Assembly: GCA_022574555.1 (NCBI GenBank)
Contig: JACZRV010000019.1
Location: 1-41,942, forward strand
Direction: 5' to 3'
Length of the DNA stretch: 41,942 bases
DNA from: SAR324 cluster bacterium
GTDB taxonomy: Bacteria; SAR324; JACQKK01
Part shown: positions 17,479 to 26,213 of the stretch, piece after piece
How positions within the stretch are numbered: position 1 is the first letter of the stretch
Layout of the letters: each line of letters starts with the position of its first letter
Position numbers and translations under genes: made by a program
The notes under the pieces: model-generated
Database searches by the model: none
What the model saw: only the letters and a program-made list of their open reading frames with translations
What the model was told of the DNA's origin: nothing

Positions 17479-18443
17479 AGGTTCAAATCCCCTCGCGCCA
17501 TGGCCGCTTTTTTCTCGTTGCGAATTTGGGAGCGCTTTTTCCTGGAGAGGTAGATCTGCATATCCTGCTCGACCACGTCGGGGCGCTCACGGCGGTGCAG
17601 ATACAAAATCCCTTCGCGAATCATCTCGTACAGGCGGCTGTAGCTTTCCTTGTTGCGGGTCAGCTTGGTCGCCACCGGCAGGAAGACCAGCTGCGCGAAC
17701 AATACGCCGTAAAGCGTCGTAATCAGTGCCACGGACATGCCGCCCATGATATCGGCGATGCTGGCTTTGCCGCCGGCGACCCGTCCCAGCAACAGGATCA
17801 GTCCGACGACGGTGCCCAGCATGCCGAACGCGGGGGCCGCGCGCCCCATGTATTCCATGACGGCGATCTCCCGGTCCTGCTCGAAGTTGTAGCCCTCGAT
17901 CTCCGAATTGACGATCTCCTCCACCATCTCCTCGCTAACGTAATCGACCTGTATGAAGTTGTTCATCGCATCGCGCAGGAAATATAAGGGCACGTCCGCG
18001 ATTTTCTCATCGGGGATCAATTCCTTTCGGTAGCGATAGTCGGCGAAATCGAGAATCCTATCGTATACGATTTCGAACTCCTCTTCCTGCCTCTCCCGGG
18101 CGAAAACCATGATGACTGACATCAGTGAGCGGATGGCCCGGCGGAAAGGAAAGGCGATCAGCGTGGCCGCATAAGCCCCACCGAGGACGATCATAACGGA
18201 CTTGATATCGAGGAACCTGGTGAATCCCGCCGCCCAGGAGTCCTTGTAGTCCCTCAGTTGATCTTCAACCGTTTTGATTTCCGATCGAGTGGCTTCCGAT
18301 TCCTTCAGTTCGGTGATCGTCTTTTCAAACTTGTTGATCTCATAGACATAGTAATTGGAAAGGTGGTCGGGCCATGTAATCCCGAAAACGATCAGGGCTG
18401 CTCCAACGATGAATCCCACCATCGTTGCAAGACGATCCGCCAT
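17475..18443 (-). CDS. MotA-like stator subunit with periplasmic insertion
   Basis: The 322-residue protein has four membrane helices (about 6-24, 78-98, 200-222, 232-256). Typical MotA segments include FLDIKSVMIVLGGAYAATLIAF, APAFGMLGTVVGLILLL and ALITTLYGVLFAQLVFLPVATKL. A cytoplasmic domain with charged helices lies between TM2 and TM3. MotA subunits pair with MotB to turn ion flow into torque. Unlike ordinary MotA, about 45 residues rich in Glu and Lys separate TM1 from TM2 (about 28-74) and look like a helical periplasmic extension. It is the first gene of the eight-gene cluster. A TolQ/ExbB or AglR-type role is possible; the FLDxxS-GG signature favours MotA. Confidence 0.9.
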   Translation of the reverse strand: MADRLATMVGFIVGAALIVFGITWPDHLSNYYVYEINKFEKTITELKESEATRSEIKTVEDQLRDYKDSWAAGFTRFLDIKSVMIVLGGAYAATLIAFPFRRAIRSLMSVIMVFARERQEEEFEIVYDRILDFADYRYRKELIPDEKIADVPLYFLRDAMNNFIQVDYVSEEMVEEIVNSEIEGYNFEQDREIAVMEYMGRAAPAFGMLGTVVGLILLLGRVAGGKASIADIMGGMSVALITTLYGVLFAQLVFLPVATKLTRNKESYSRLYEMIREGILYLHRRERPDVVEQDMQIYLSRKKRSQIRNEKKAAMARGDLNL

Positions 18444-18752
18444 GAGTTTTGCCTTCGCTCGAAGAGGTTTGTGGGCAACCTGTGCCCTATTGGATGACTG
18501 GCCGGCGTCTGCAGCCGATCCTCCCGCGCCGCGGCTTGGCGCGGCAGAAGCTTGCCGCTCCGCGATATTTATCTACTTTCAAGCAAATCACATACCAAAT
18601 CAACACAATACCCCCGGTCAGGTCGCGCGGCTGTCCGCGACGGCATGGATCCATCGACCTTGCAATATGGCAATCCCGTCTCCGGGTTCCGGTTGCAAGC
18701 GTCTGAAATTCCGGTAACGGGGAGTGATTCCAATCATACCGCTGGTCAGGCA
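18444..18752 (-). promoter_or_regulatory. leader and probable promoter region of the motor-like operon
   Basis: This 309-bp gap separates dapF from the MotA-like gene. It holds an AT-rich island at about 18565-18615 within GC-rich flanks, a likely promoter, but I could not choose a convincing -35/-10 pair. Downstream in the presumed leader is a perfect hairpin GCGGCA-N6-TGCCGC (18541-18558). No gene is supported here. Confidence 0.4.
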
Positions 18753-19631
18753 TCATGCATGTGCCATACCCAAGACGGAGAGAAATTGGGGTGCGAAGTT
18801 GCCGCATGCGACTGCGCTCACGGTGCCCGTAAGTTTGGCGTCGAAATCATCCGTAAGTTCGACAACCAAGGTACCGCCCGGCATTTCGACGGTAACCGGA
18901 GACGCGCATAGCCCCAGGCGGCAAGCAACCGCAGCCGCCGCGCAACTGCTGCTGCCGGAGGCCTGAGTATATCCGGCACCCCTTTCCCAAATAACGATGG
19001 CGATCCGATGTTTGCTCAACACCGACATGAACTGGACATTGGTGCGGTTGGGGAAAATGGGGTGATTTTCTATCAGGGGACCCACCTCTTGCGCCACCGT
19101 CGCGTCCAGTTCGCCGCACAACACCACGCAGTGTGGATTGCCGATGTTCGCGCCATTGATGATCCACTCGGTTCCGCCGACAGTGAGTTTTTCCCTCAAC
19201 ACTTCACGGCCGGGTCCCGTCATCGGCACCGAGGCGCTGTCGAAGCGCACACGTCCCAATTCGACGGATACGGAGCCCTCGCTTTTCCCATCGATAGCCG
19301 CACGCACAACGCGACCGGATACGCCGATGTCAAAGCGTTCCGATTGGACGAGACCGCGGTTCCACAAATGCCAAGCGAAGATGCGCAGGCCGTTGCCGCT
19401 CATTTCCGCTTCGCTTCCGTCCGGGTTGAATATGCGCACTGCGGCCACCACCCCTTCTTCCGCGGAAACGGCCGGGGGGTAAATGGGGCCCCACAGGATG
19501 CCATCGGCGCCCACACCCCGGTTCCGGTCGCAAATATTGCCGATTGCGCGTTCACTGGGCGGTGCCGTAAAGCGATTCGGCTCCAGCACGAGGTAATCGT
19601 TGCCCAATCCGTGGTATTTGAAGAAATCCAT
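18753..19631 (-). CDS. dapF: DapF-family epimerase homologue lacking both catalytic cysteines
   Basis: The 292-residue protein follows diaminopimelate epimerase throughout: YHGLGNDYLVLE at the N-terminus, GVGADGI, FNPDGSEAEM, NIGNPHCV, NRTNVQF, WERGAGYTQ and MPGG. DapF interconverts LL- and meso-diaminopimelate for lysine and peptidoglycan synthesis using two cysteines. Here the first position reads MSGNGLR (Ser78 instead of Cys) and the second ASGSSSC (Ser225 instead of Cys). The rest of the pocket is well kept, so this looks like a distinct subfamily and not a decaying gene. I recall similar serine variants annotated as DapF in other uncultured bacteria, but this is unverified. It may be a real DAP epimerase with altered chemistry or act on another amino acid. 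It is divergent from lnt. Confidence 0.82.
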   Translation of the reverse strand: MDFFKYHGLGNDYLVLEPNRFTAPPSERAIGNICDRNRGVGADGILWGPIYPPAVSAEEGVVAAVRIFNPDGSEAEMSGNGLRIFAWHLWNRGLVQSERFDIGVSGRVVRAAIDGKSEGSVSVELGRVRFDSASVPMTGPGREVLREKLTVGGTEWIINGANIGNPHCVVLCGELDATVAQEVGPLIENHPIFPNRTNVQFMSVLSKHRIAIVIWERGAGYTQASGSSSCAAAAVACRLGLCASPVTVEMPGGTLVVELTDDFDAKLTGTVSAVACGNFAPQFLSVLGMAHA

Positions 19632-19761
19632 CGCCGGTAATGCTCCGGAACGGGCTGGTGGCCTCCACGCGTGCCGAGGCCCCGGAGGGCAAGTGGCGGG
19701 TCCGGATTAACGGCCCCGACACCACCGGCGTTATTTTCGGGCCCAAATCCAGCGCACCAGA

Positions 19762-21465
19762 ATGATAGATACGTCTGTTCAGGTGCCCACCCGTTGTGGC
19801 CGGCGAAAATTGCCGGTCATCTGGCTGGTGCCGCTCACAGCATTGTTCACGGCACCGGCCTACCCGCCACTCGAGTGGCACTGGGCTGCCTGGGTCGGTC
19901 TTGCGCCGCTGATCTGGCTGTTGCACCACGCACGGGGCCCATTGTGGTTCTCCATAGCCGCCGGTTGGGGCTACGGTGCTGTCTTTTATGCCCTCCGCTA
20001 CGCTTGGCTGCCCGAGGCACTGCTTGTCAAAGGCGGGCTGACCTACCCCGTCTTTTTTGGAATAATGATCGCCGCGACGTTCCTGTTCGCCCTCTACCCC
20101 GCCACCGTGATCGCGATTTGCCTCTGGAGCCACCAACGATGGGGGCTTTCGCCCGGTTGGAGCTTTCCGCTGCTCTACAGTGTACAGGACGCCCTGCTCG
20201 GGGTCACCCCGTTCGGAGGGGAGCCGTGGGGGACGCTGGCGGCCACGCAGACCACCTTTCGCGTCGCGGAATGGCTGGTGCCCTTGGCCGGAGGATCGTT
20301 CCTCGTGCTGGTGATCGCCAGCGTCAACGCCTACTGGTTTTGGGCGGCAATCCATTGGCCCCTGCAGCGCTCCCGGCAAATACTGCTGGCATTATCGGGA
20401 GGGATGCTGGCCTTCCTGATTTCGCTTCCCGCGCAGGGCCTCGCTCCCGAAAAGGTGACGGGCACGGACTCCAAATCTGCTTTTCGCGCCCTACTGGTGC
20501 CCGGAAATCTGCCCGTAAACCGGCTCGCCGATCCCCATGCGTCGCGGGAGACCCTCCGCTACTTCCTGCAACGCACGCTCGCGGCACCCGGCGCCAGCTA
20601 TCCGCGTGGCGGACCCTCGGTGGGAGAAGGGCCCACTCCCGCTACCGAACCCGCCGAAACCCCGGCAATAGGCGAAGACCAGGCAATAGGCGAAGACCCG
20701 GCAATGGGCACGGTCGAACTGACCATCTGGCCGGAGAGTGCGGTCAGCGGGCGGGTGGAGAAAGGCAAACTGCTCGATGACCTCCATGGCGTGGCGGCGG
20801 CCCTGGGCAGCGACTTCCTGTTCGGCTCCAATGCCCGCGACCTGGGGCGCGATTTCAATTCGGCCTACATCGTCACCGGAGAGCGGTTCGGAATCTCTCG
20901 CTACGACAAGCACAACCTGGTGCCGTTTGGCGAATATGTGCCGGAGCAGATACGTTGGTTCTTCGGCAAGAAACTAACCGAGGGGATCGACGATTACCAC
21001 CCCGGCACCGGCCCATCCGTTCTGAACTGGCGTGGCAGGCGCTTGGGCCTGTCAATCTGCTTCGAAAGCATCCTTCCCGGCCACGTGCGGTCCGCAGTAA
21101 ATGAAGGCGCCGATGTGCTGGTGGCCATCTCCAACGATCAATGGCTGACCGCTGCCGCTGCCGCGGAACACCTCAATCTCACCGCACTGCGGGGCATGGA
21201 GGTGGGCCGCGACGTCCTGGTCGCCGCCAACGGAGGGTGGAGCGGCCACCTTTCGGCAGGCCGCCGCACCGGGATGCGCTACGGAGACGCCGATGCTCTG
21301 AGAGTTGCAGTGATACCCAGAAGTTCGCTCACGCCTTGGACAAGGTGGGGCTACCGCGTTCTAGTGGCGGCCTTTTTAGCCTACGTTGCCGCAATTTATC
21401 TGCTGCGCCAGCTGCGCCTGTTCTCACGGCCGTATTCAGGAGAATATTTCCAGACCGATAGATAA
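19762..21465 (+). CDS. lnt: apolipoprotein N-acyltransferase
   Basis: The 567-residue inner-membrane enzyme adds the third acyl chain to the N-terminal cysteine of lipoproteins. An N-terminal multi-span part (about 18-235) is followed by a periplasmic nitrilase-like domain with the catalytic triad visible: Glu in TIWPESAVSG, Lys in YDKHNLVPFGEYVP and Cys in SICFES. A C-terminal membrane helix ends the protein. Length exceeds the usual 500-520 because of an insertion at about residues 275-315 made partly of an IGED repeat, just before the Glu strand. No strong ribosome binding site precedes the ATG at 19762. Lnt would complete the motor-operon lipoprotein, but there is no special link beyond general need. 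Confidence 0.93.
   Translation: MIDTSVQVPTRCGRRKLPVIWLVPLTALFTAPAYPPLEWHWAAWVGLAPLIWLLHHARGPLWFSIAAGWGYGAVFYALRYAWLPEALLVKGGLTYPVFFGIMIAATFLFALYPATVIAICLWSHQRWGLSPGWSFPLLYSVQDALLGVTPFGGEPWGTLAATQTTFRVAEWLVPLAGGSFLVLVIASVNAYWFWAAIHWPLQRSRQILLALSGGMLAFLISLPAQGLAPEKVTGTDSKSAFRALLVPGNLPVNRLADPHASRETLRYFLQRTLAAPGASYPRGGPSVGEGPTPATEPAETPAIGEDQAIGEDPAMGTVELTIWPESAVSGRVEKGKLLDDLHGVAAALGSDFLFGSNARDLGRDFNSAYIVTGERFGISRYDKHNLVPFGEYVPEQIRWFFGKKLTEGIDDYHPGTGPSVLNWRGRRLGLSICFESILPGHVRSAVNEGADVLVAISNDQWLTAAAAAEHLNLTALRGMEVGRDVLVAANGGWSGHLSAGRRTGMRYGDADALRVAVIPRSSLTPWTRWGYRVLVAAFLAYVAAIYLLRQLRLFSRPYSGEYFQTDR
20664..20705 (+). repeat. 18-bp tandem repeat inside lnt
   Basis: Two 18-bp units (GGCAATAGGCGAAGACCM, starting at 20664 and 20682) and a partial third encode an AIGED-like peptide repeat. 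It lies in the loop before the catalytic WPES strand and appears to be a recent in-frame expansion. Confidence 0.85.
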
Positions 21466-21675
21466 CTGCCGCGTTTCGGGCACCATTCGCGCCGGGATGC
21501 CACGCCATCTTGGCCCGCATTGGAATTTTCGTGTGGGCGAATGGTATGATGGCCGAGGCACTTGCAGACCGTCAAGCGCCTTCGGCACGGCTGATGCAAT
21601 TCCCAGAATGAAACACACCGGATCCTTCGATTCGGAGTGGTATGGGATTCTTTCACTCGATCATGCAGGTGACTC

Positions 21676-23040
21676 ATGGAATCGACGGACCAATCCACTG
21701 CCAGCGCGCCTGAGTCCCAGACCAGACAGCTGCCGCGCGATTTCGCCAAACGGGTGGCCACCAAGATCATCCTCACCAACGAACGGGAGCGTGATCCTGA
21801 AGTCGCGACACAGACAGTGGCCGATCTGATTTACCGCAACCTGGGCGCTCCGGACCGGTATTCCTACCTGTTCGACGTCACGCAACAACTTATCGAAGAC
21901 TCCGAAACGGCACGCTTCAGCGGGATCGCTTGGGCCTCATTTGCTCTTGAGCGGGAGCAGCACCCGGAATACGAAAAGTTTCTCAGCGGGTTGTTGGACA
22001 TGGCCATTGACGAACACATGAACCTGGTCAAGCCGCTCTTCGAATTGGAAACCAAGCGCAAGAAATTCTCGCACTATGCCTGGCTGATTGGCGAGGTCTT
22101 CATCAATATGATGGCGGTCAACTCGGATCTTTACGATGTGATCAATCACGTTTTCGGCTCCACCATTCGCAAGGAAATGGCGCTGGAAGCCGCGCAGAAG
22201 GACAAGAAGGAACCGCGCCGCATCAGCATTGGCTCCTCGGCCAAGGAAAAGGAAACGGCCAGCAAAAAACTGTTCGACGACATCATCGATTACATCCACA
22301 CCCGCGGTGAATTCAAATCGGACTCCCTGGCATCAAAGAATCCCAACGAATTCGTGGCCATCCTGGCCGATCGCATGAGAGGCACACGGCGATACGTCAT
22401 TCAGGACATCATGAATCGCCAAGCGCTCCAGCGCCGGAAAAAAGCGGAAAAGGCACTCAGCGAGAGACTCGCCAGCGCGGAAGAGATTATCTCGGCGCGA
22501 AATCCATTCATAAAGGCCGTCGATCTATTTTGGACGGAAAAGCGCTACAATTTCAAATATTTATCTGTGGAGAAGGTCAGAGTTACGGTGCAGGTGCTAG
22601 CAATCCTCATCGGGATCGTATACTTTTTATCGGGCTATTTGGGGCTCTACGGAATGCACTGGGCAGAGGGAATTATCATCGCCGCCGGCATGTACCTGTT
22701 TGCCCGCATCGCGGCATCCCGGCAAACCTATAAGCGCTTCTTTCCGGATGACGTCAGCAAGGAGCTGGAGATCGTCGTGGGCTCGTTCACCCCCACCCTA
22801 CGCAAGATGTCCAAGGAGCAATTGGACGCCTTCCTGTTGCGCCTCATCAGAGATACCGGCATCCACAAACTGCTGCACATCGTTCCAGAATTCATCAAGT
22901 ACGTCTTCGCGGTCATGCCCGACCGCAAGAACATGATCGTCACCATCGACGAATTATCGGATGTAATGGAAAACCTCGAGATAGACGTGGCACGCCAGAT
23001 GCGGGAAATCTCGCAGGCTCCACGCAATCCTCTGGATTGA
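21676..23040 (+). CDS. unrecognised 454-residue helical membrane protein
   Basis: I do not recognise this family. The first 300 residues are predicted to be mostly helical and charged, with no signal peptide. A Lys/Arg/Glu-rich stretch (about 170-205) and a helix with RRKKAEKALSERL (about 253-265) are visible. Two membrane helices lie close together at about 302-322 and 328-346, after which the chain probably returns to the cytoplasm for another 100 residues (FFPDDVSKELEIVVGSF onward). The layout is a large cytoplasmic body held by a hairpin anchor. It stands alone between lnt and the box genes, convergent with boxB. Codon use and composition match the neighbours, so it is likely a real gene. 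The ATG at 21676 has a GGTGA stretch nearby. Confidence 0.8.
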   Translation: MESTDQSTASAPESQTRQLPRDFAKRVATKIILTNERERDPEVATQTVADLIYRNLGAPDRYSYLFDVTQQLIEDSETARFSGIAWASFALEREQHPEYEKFLSGLLDMAIDEHMNLVKPLFELETKRKKFSHYAWLIGEVFINMMAVNSDLYDVINHVFGSTIRKEMALEAAQKDKKEPRRISIGSSAKEKETASKKLFDDIIDYIHTRGEFKSDSLASKNPNEFVAILADRMRGTRRYVIQDIMNRQALQRRKKAEKALSERLASAEEIISARNPFIKAVDLFWTEKRYNFKYLSVEKVRVTVQVLAILIGIVYFLSGYLGLYGMHWAEGIIIAAGMYLFARIAASRQTYKRFFPDDVSKELEIVVGSFTPTLRKMSKEQLDAFLLRLIRDTGIHKLLHIVPEFIKYVFAVMPDRKNMIVTIDELSDVMENLEIDVARQMREISQAPRNPLD

Positions 23041-23050
23041 TCCGAGCCCC

Positions 23051-23080
23051 TTCGCGTAGATAAAGTTCGCATAGATAAAG
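23051..23080. repeat. 15-bp tandem direct repeat
   Basis: TTCGCGTAGATAAAG (23051-23065) is followed directly by TTCGCATAGATAAAG, with one mismatch. It lies in the short convergent gap before boxB. No function is evident. Confidence 0.7.
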
Positions 23081-23123
23081 CCCGTATATCGTGCGTCCCC
23101 TGAATGTCCCTGGGTGCACGCGA

Positions 23124-24527
23124 TCAGTGAAATTGCACGTACTCGAAATCGAGGGGTTTACCGCCCACGCCACGCTGGGGCGGGGCGATCCAATTCGCCA
23201 TCTTACCGGGCTCGTAGACAGCCACCATGGATTCACGGACGAGCTTATAGTCCTCCGCGGCCGGCAGCCAGCCATGTAATCCGGCGTCGAATTCGTCCTG
23301 TGTCACGGGATTCCCTTCGAAATCGAAAGTCTGCCCGGCGAAGACGCCCAGATGACGGTTGAACCGCGTGCTGGGAAGAAAGAGCCGCTCCGGCAGGCCG
23401 GCTTGCTCCAATAGGGCATTCCACTTGTTGAGTGCCCGGTGGCAATCCTTCAAATAAGCGTCGAGCAGACAAGCATTCATGGCACGCCGCATGGGTATCT
23501 CGCGCGTTGACCATTGACCGTTTACATGCACCTTGAGATTATAGGCTTCCTCCAATGCCTCGTGATCCGGGTAAATGTTGCTGTCCGATTCGCGATAACG
23601 GCCTTTGAGCCCTGCAGCGAAGTAGCTCGCCGCATTCGAGGAATCCTCACCGCCGAACAGGTCGTAACACGCCGAGCACCACTCGGTGATGTATTTTTGG
23701 ATCACCTCCAGGGGAATGGCACCCACCGCATGCGGGTCCGTTCCTTCCGCCATCAATTCGGCCGTACGCCGAATCACGCGCGAGATACCCGCTTCCCCCA
23801 CCGAAAGGTGAAATGCTTCCTCGGTCAACATGAACCGCGTGGAGCGGGCCAAGGGGTCAAATGCACTCTCCGCCAACGAGGCGAGCTGGAACTTGCCGTC
23901 CCTGTCGGTAAACATGGTGAAACAGAACATTGCCAGCCAATCGCCGATCGGCTTGTTGAACGCTTGCAGGATGCGGGGGTGATCTTCATGGCCGGAGCGC
24001 CGTTCCAACAATTCCTCCGCTTCTTCGCGGCCCGCCGCGCCAAAATAGCTGTGCAGCAGATAGACCATCGCCCAGAGGTGGCGGCCTTCTTCCACGTTTA
24101 TCTGGAACAGATTGCGCAAATCGTAAAGGCTGGGAGCGCATTTCCCCAGCAGGCGCTGCTGTTCCACGGAGGCGGGCTCGGTATCGCCCTGCGTGACGAT
24201 CAACCGGCGCAGTTCCTTGCGAAACTCTCCCGGCACCTGATCCCAAAGTTTCCCCCCGATATTGTCACCGAAATAAATGGATTCCTCCTTTCGTGGCCGG
24301 GCCAGGAAGATGCCCCATCTGTAATCGGGCATCTTGACTGTGTCCCAGACAGCCCAATCCCCTTCGGACACACCCACGGCGGTGCGCAGGTAGATGCGAT
24401 CTTCTTGAAATCCTGCGGGTCCCACCTCCCGCCACCATTCGAGAAATCCCGGCTGCCAGTGCAACAACGCGCGCTGCAGCCGCTTGTCATTGGCGAGATC
24501 GACATTGTTGGGGATCGTTTCGATCAT
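23124..24527 (-). CDS. boxB: benzoyl-CoA 2,3-epoxidase, di-iron subunit BoxB
   Basis: The 467-residue protein matches BoxB along its length, starting IETIPNNVDLANDKRLQRAL. BoxB is the class I di-iron oxygenase that, with reductase BoxA, converts benzoyl-CoA to its 2,3-epoxide in aerobic benzoate breakdown. Two E-x-x-H iron-ligand motifs are visible: E147-G-R-H150 (NVEEGRHLWAM) and E237-A-F-H240 (TEEAFHLSVGE). The gene follows boxC by 15 bp, with a GGAGG ribosome binding site in the gap, so boxC-boxB form one operon transcribed away from boxR. No boxA is adjacent, so the reductase must be elsewhere or replaced. Confidence 0.95.
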   Translation of the reverse strand: MIETIPNNVDLANDKRLQRALLHWQPGFLEWWREVGPAGFQEDRIYLRTAVGVSEGDWAVWDTVKMPDYRWGIFLARPRKEESIYFGDNIGGKLWDQVPGEFRKELRRLIVTQGDTEPASVEQQRLLGKCAPSLYDLRNLFQINVEEGRHLWAMVYLLHSYFGAAGREEAEELLERRSGHEDHPRILQAFNKPIGDWLAMFCFTMFTDRDGKFQLASLAESAFDPLARSTRFMLTEEAFHLSVGEAGISRVIRRTAELMAEGTDPHAVGAIPLEVIQKYITEWCSACYDLFGGEDSSNAASYFAAGLKGRYRESDSNIYPDHEALEEAYNLKVHVNGQWSTREIPMRRAMNACLLDAYLKDCHRALNKWNALLEQAGLPERLFLPSTRFNRHLGVFAGQTFDFEGNPVTQDEFDAGLHGWLPAAEDYKLVRESMVAVYEPGKMANWIAPPQRGVGGKPLDFEYVQFH

Positions 24528-24542
24528 GAGGGTTCCTCCGGC

Positions 24543-26213
24543 TCAGGTGCGGCGTTTATCGAACTGCGGGCTTTCCGGGCGGCCGTAGAGGGTCAACGAA
24601 CCCCTTTCGCCAGTGGCGTTGGGCCGTTGAAAAATCCAGTTCTGCCAAGTGGCAAGGCGTCCAAAAATCTTGGTCTCCATGGTTTCCGGGCCGGCGAAGC
24701 GCAGGCTGGCCTCCATGCCGGATAGCGCGTCGGGGGAAAGGGCGGCCCGCTCCTCCACCGCCAGACGAATTTCTTCGCTCCAATCGATCTCGTCGGGGAC
24801 TGCCGTGACGAGCCCTTCGGCCAGTGCGGCTTCGGCGTCATAAGTCTCGCCACCGCGCGGTGCCAGTTTGGCGGCGCGTTCCGGCTCGGCGAGAAAGCGC
24901 TGGGCCAAGCGGCTGAGACCGTTGCCCATGGGGAAAGCGTTCGCATTCAACGCCGTGGTGGCGATGCGATTGCGCCCCTGGTCGTCGTTCAGCATGTAAA
25001 TCCGATCGGAGGCCAAGGCCAGTTCGAGAAGAAATCCGCCGAAGCACGAGCCCGGCTCGATCAGGGTGAAAAAGGTTCGTGCGGTGTAGTCCATCCGTTT
25101 CAGCGTACGCCCGATGAGCAGCCGCACCTCGCGCACAAACCAATTTCCGGCGTGCTGTTCGAGAGAACGGTCCAGATCCAGTACCCGTTGCAGATCGCCT
25201 TCGGCCTGGATCAGGATCACCCCGATTTCTTCCCAGTTGAACCGCAATTCCACCAGAACGTCGTCAAGCTCCCGGAATAGGGCCAGGGGATACCACTCGC
25301 AACCTATCTTGGAGGGATCGTCCGGCAGCTCTGCAAATGATTCCGGCCCCCGCACCGTCAATTTGGCAGTGCGGGACTGCGGGTCCACCGTCAACGTCAC
25401 GTGACGATAGCGAATTTCACGCCCGGTTCGCTCTTTTTCCAAGGGATGCAGCGCTATGCCTGTACAATCGGGTTTCTCGACGGTACGCGCAGCGATGCGC
25501 CGCCGGATGGCCTCATCCCAGCGAGACGGCGGATGCACGGCATCGACCAGATTCCACTCCACGGCCCGTTTGCCTTTGATTCCCTCTGCCAGGGTGGAAA
25601 AGACATCGGCCCGGTCCCGGCGCACGTGCCGCTTGTCCACCAGCCGGGTCAGTCCCCCAGTTCCCGGCAGGACGCCCAGGTAGGGTATTTCGGGCAGGCT
25701 CACCGCCGATATGCGGTCGTCGACGAGATGTATTTCATCACACGCCAAAGCCAGCTCATACCCGCCACCACTGGTGACGCCGTTGAGGGCCGCCAGATAC
25801 GTCTGCCCACTCTTGGCCGTCGCCTCTTCCATCGCCAGCCGGGTCTCATTGGTGTACTTGCAAAAGTTGACCTTGAAGGGGTGGGAAGCGCCGCGCAGCA
25901 TGTAAATGTTGGCTCCCGCGGAAAAAACATTGGGCTTGGCGCTGGTTACCACAACAACGCTCACCTGCGGCTGCTCGAATCTGAGCCGCGTGACCGCATC
26001 GGCCAATTCCATATCGACCAGAAGATCGTAACTGTTCAGCTTCAGCGCGTAGTCGGGACGCAGTCCGCCTGTTTCCTCGACGTCCAGGAAGAGCCAGGCC
26101 ACGGCTCCTTCCACTTCCAGCTTCCAGTGCCGGTACTCGCCGGGACGGATTTGGGTTTCCAGAACCTCCCGCACAGTTTCTGATTCCGCTTTGGCGATCT
26201 GCATCGAAGACAT
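24543..26213 (-). CDS. boxC: benzoyl-CoA-dihydrodiol lyase BoxC
   Basis: The 556-residue enzyme opens the ring of the benzoyl-CoA epoxide/dihydrodiol hydrolytically and releases formate, giving a C6 dialdehyde/semialdehyde CoA thioester. It belongs to the crotonase superfamily, with a CoA-pocket segment FSAGANIYML (97-106), the oxyanion-hole region SGGGYELALACDE (148-160) and LGVLPGTGGLTRL further on. Full length is typical for BoxC and about twice that of a simple crotonase. It is the first gene of the boxCB operon, transcribed from the shared intergenic region with boxR, and should be induced by benzoyl-CoA through BoxR. Confidence 0.95.
   Translation of the reverse strand: MSSMQIAKAESETVREVLETQIRPGEYRHWKLEVEGAVAWLFLDVEETGGLRPDYALKLNSYDLLVDMELADAVTRLRFEQPQVSVVVVTSAKPNVFSAGANIYMLRGASHPFKVNFCKYTNETRLAMEEATAKSGQTYLAALNGVTSGGGYELALACDEIHLVDDRISAVSLPEIPYLGVLPGTGGLTRLVDKRHVRRDRADVFSTLAEGIKGKRAVEWNLVDAVHPPSRWDEAIRRRIAARTVEKPDCTGIALHPLEKERTGREIRYRHVTLTVDPQSRTAKLTVRGPESFAELPDDPSKIGCEWYPLALFRELDDVLVELRFNWEEIGVILIQAEGDLQRVLDLDRSLEQHAGNWFVREVRLLIGRTLKRMDYTARTFFTLIEPGSCFGGFLLELALASDRIYMLNDDQGRNRIATTALNANAFPMGNGLSRLAQRFLAEPERAAKLAPRGGETYDAEAALAEGLVTAVPDEIDWSEEIRLAVEERAALSPDALSGMEASLRFAGPETMETKIFGRLATWQNWIFQRPNATGERGSLTLYGRPESPQFDKRRT

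Noticed and set aside
10303..18443. Calling the cluster a flagellar, Tol-Pal, type IX or Zorya system
   Set aside because: No filament, export or FliM/FliN genes; no TolA, TolB or Pal; no GldKLMN or Spr genes; and no ZorC/ZorD or ZorE. None of the known systems fits the combined gene set.
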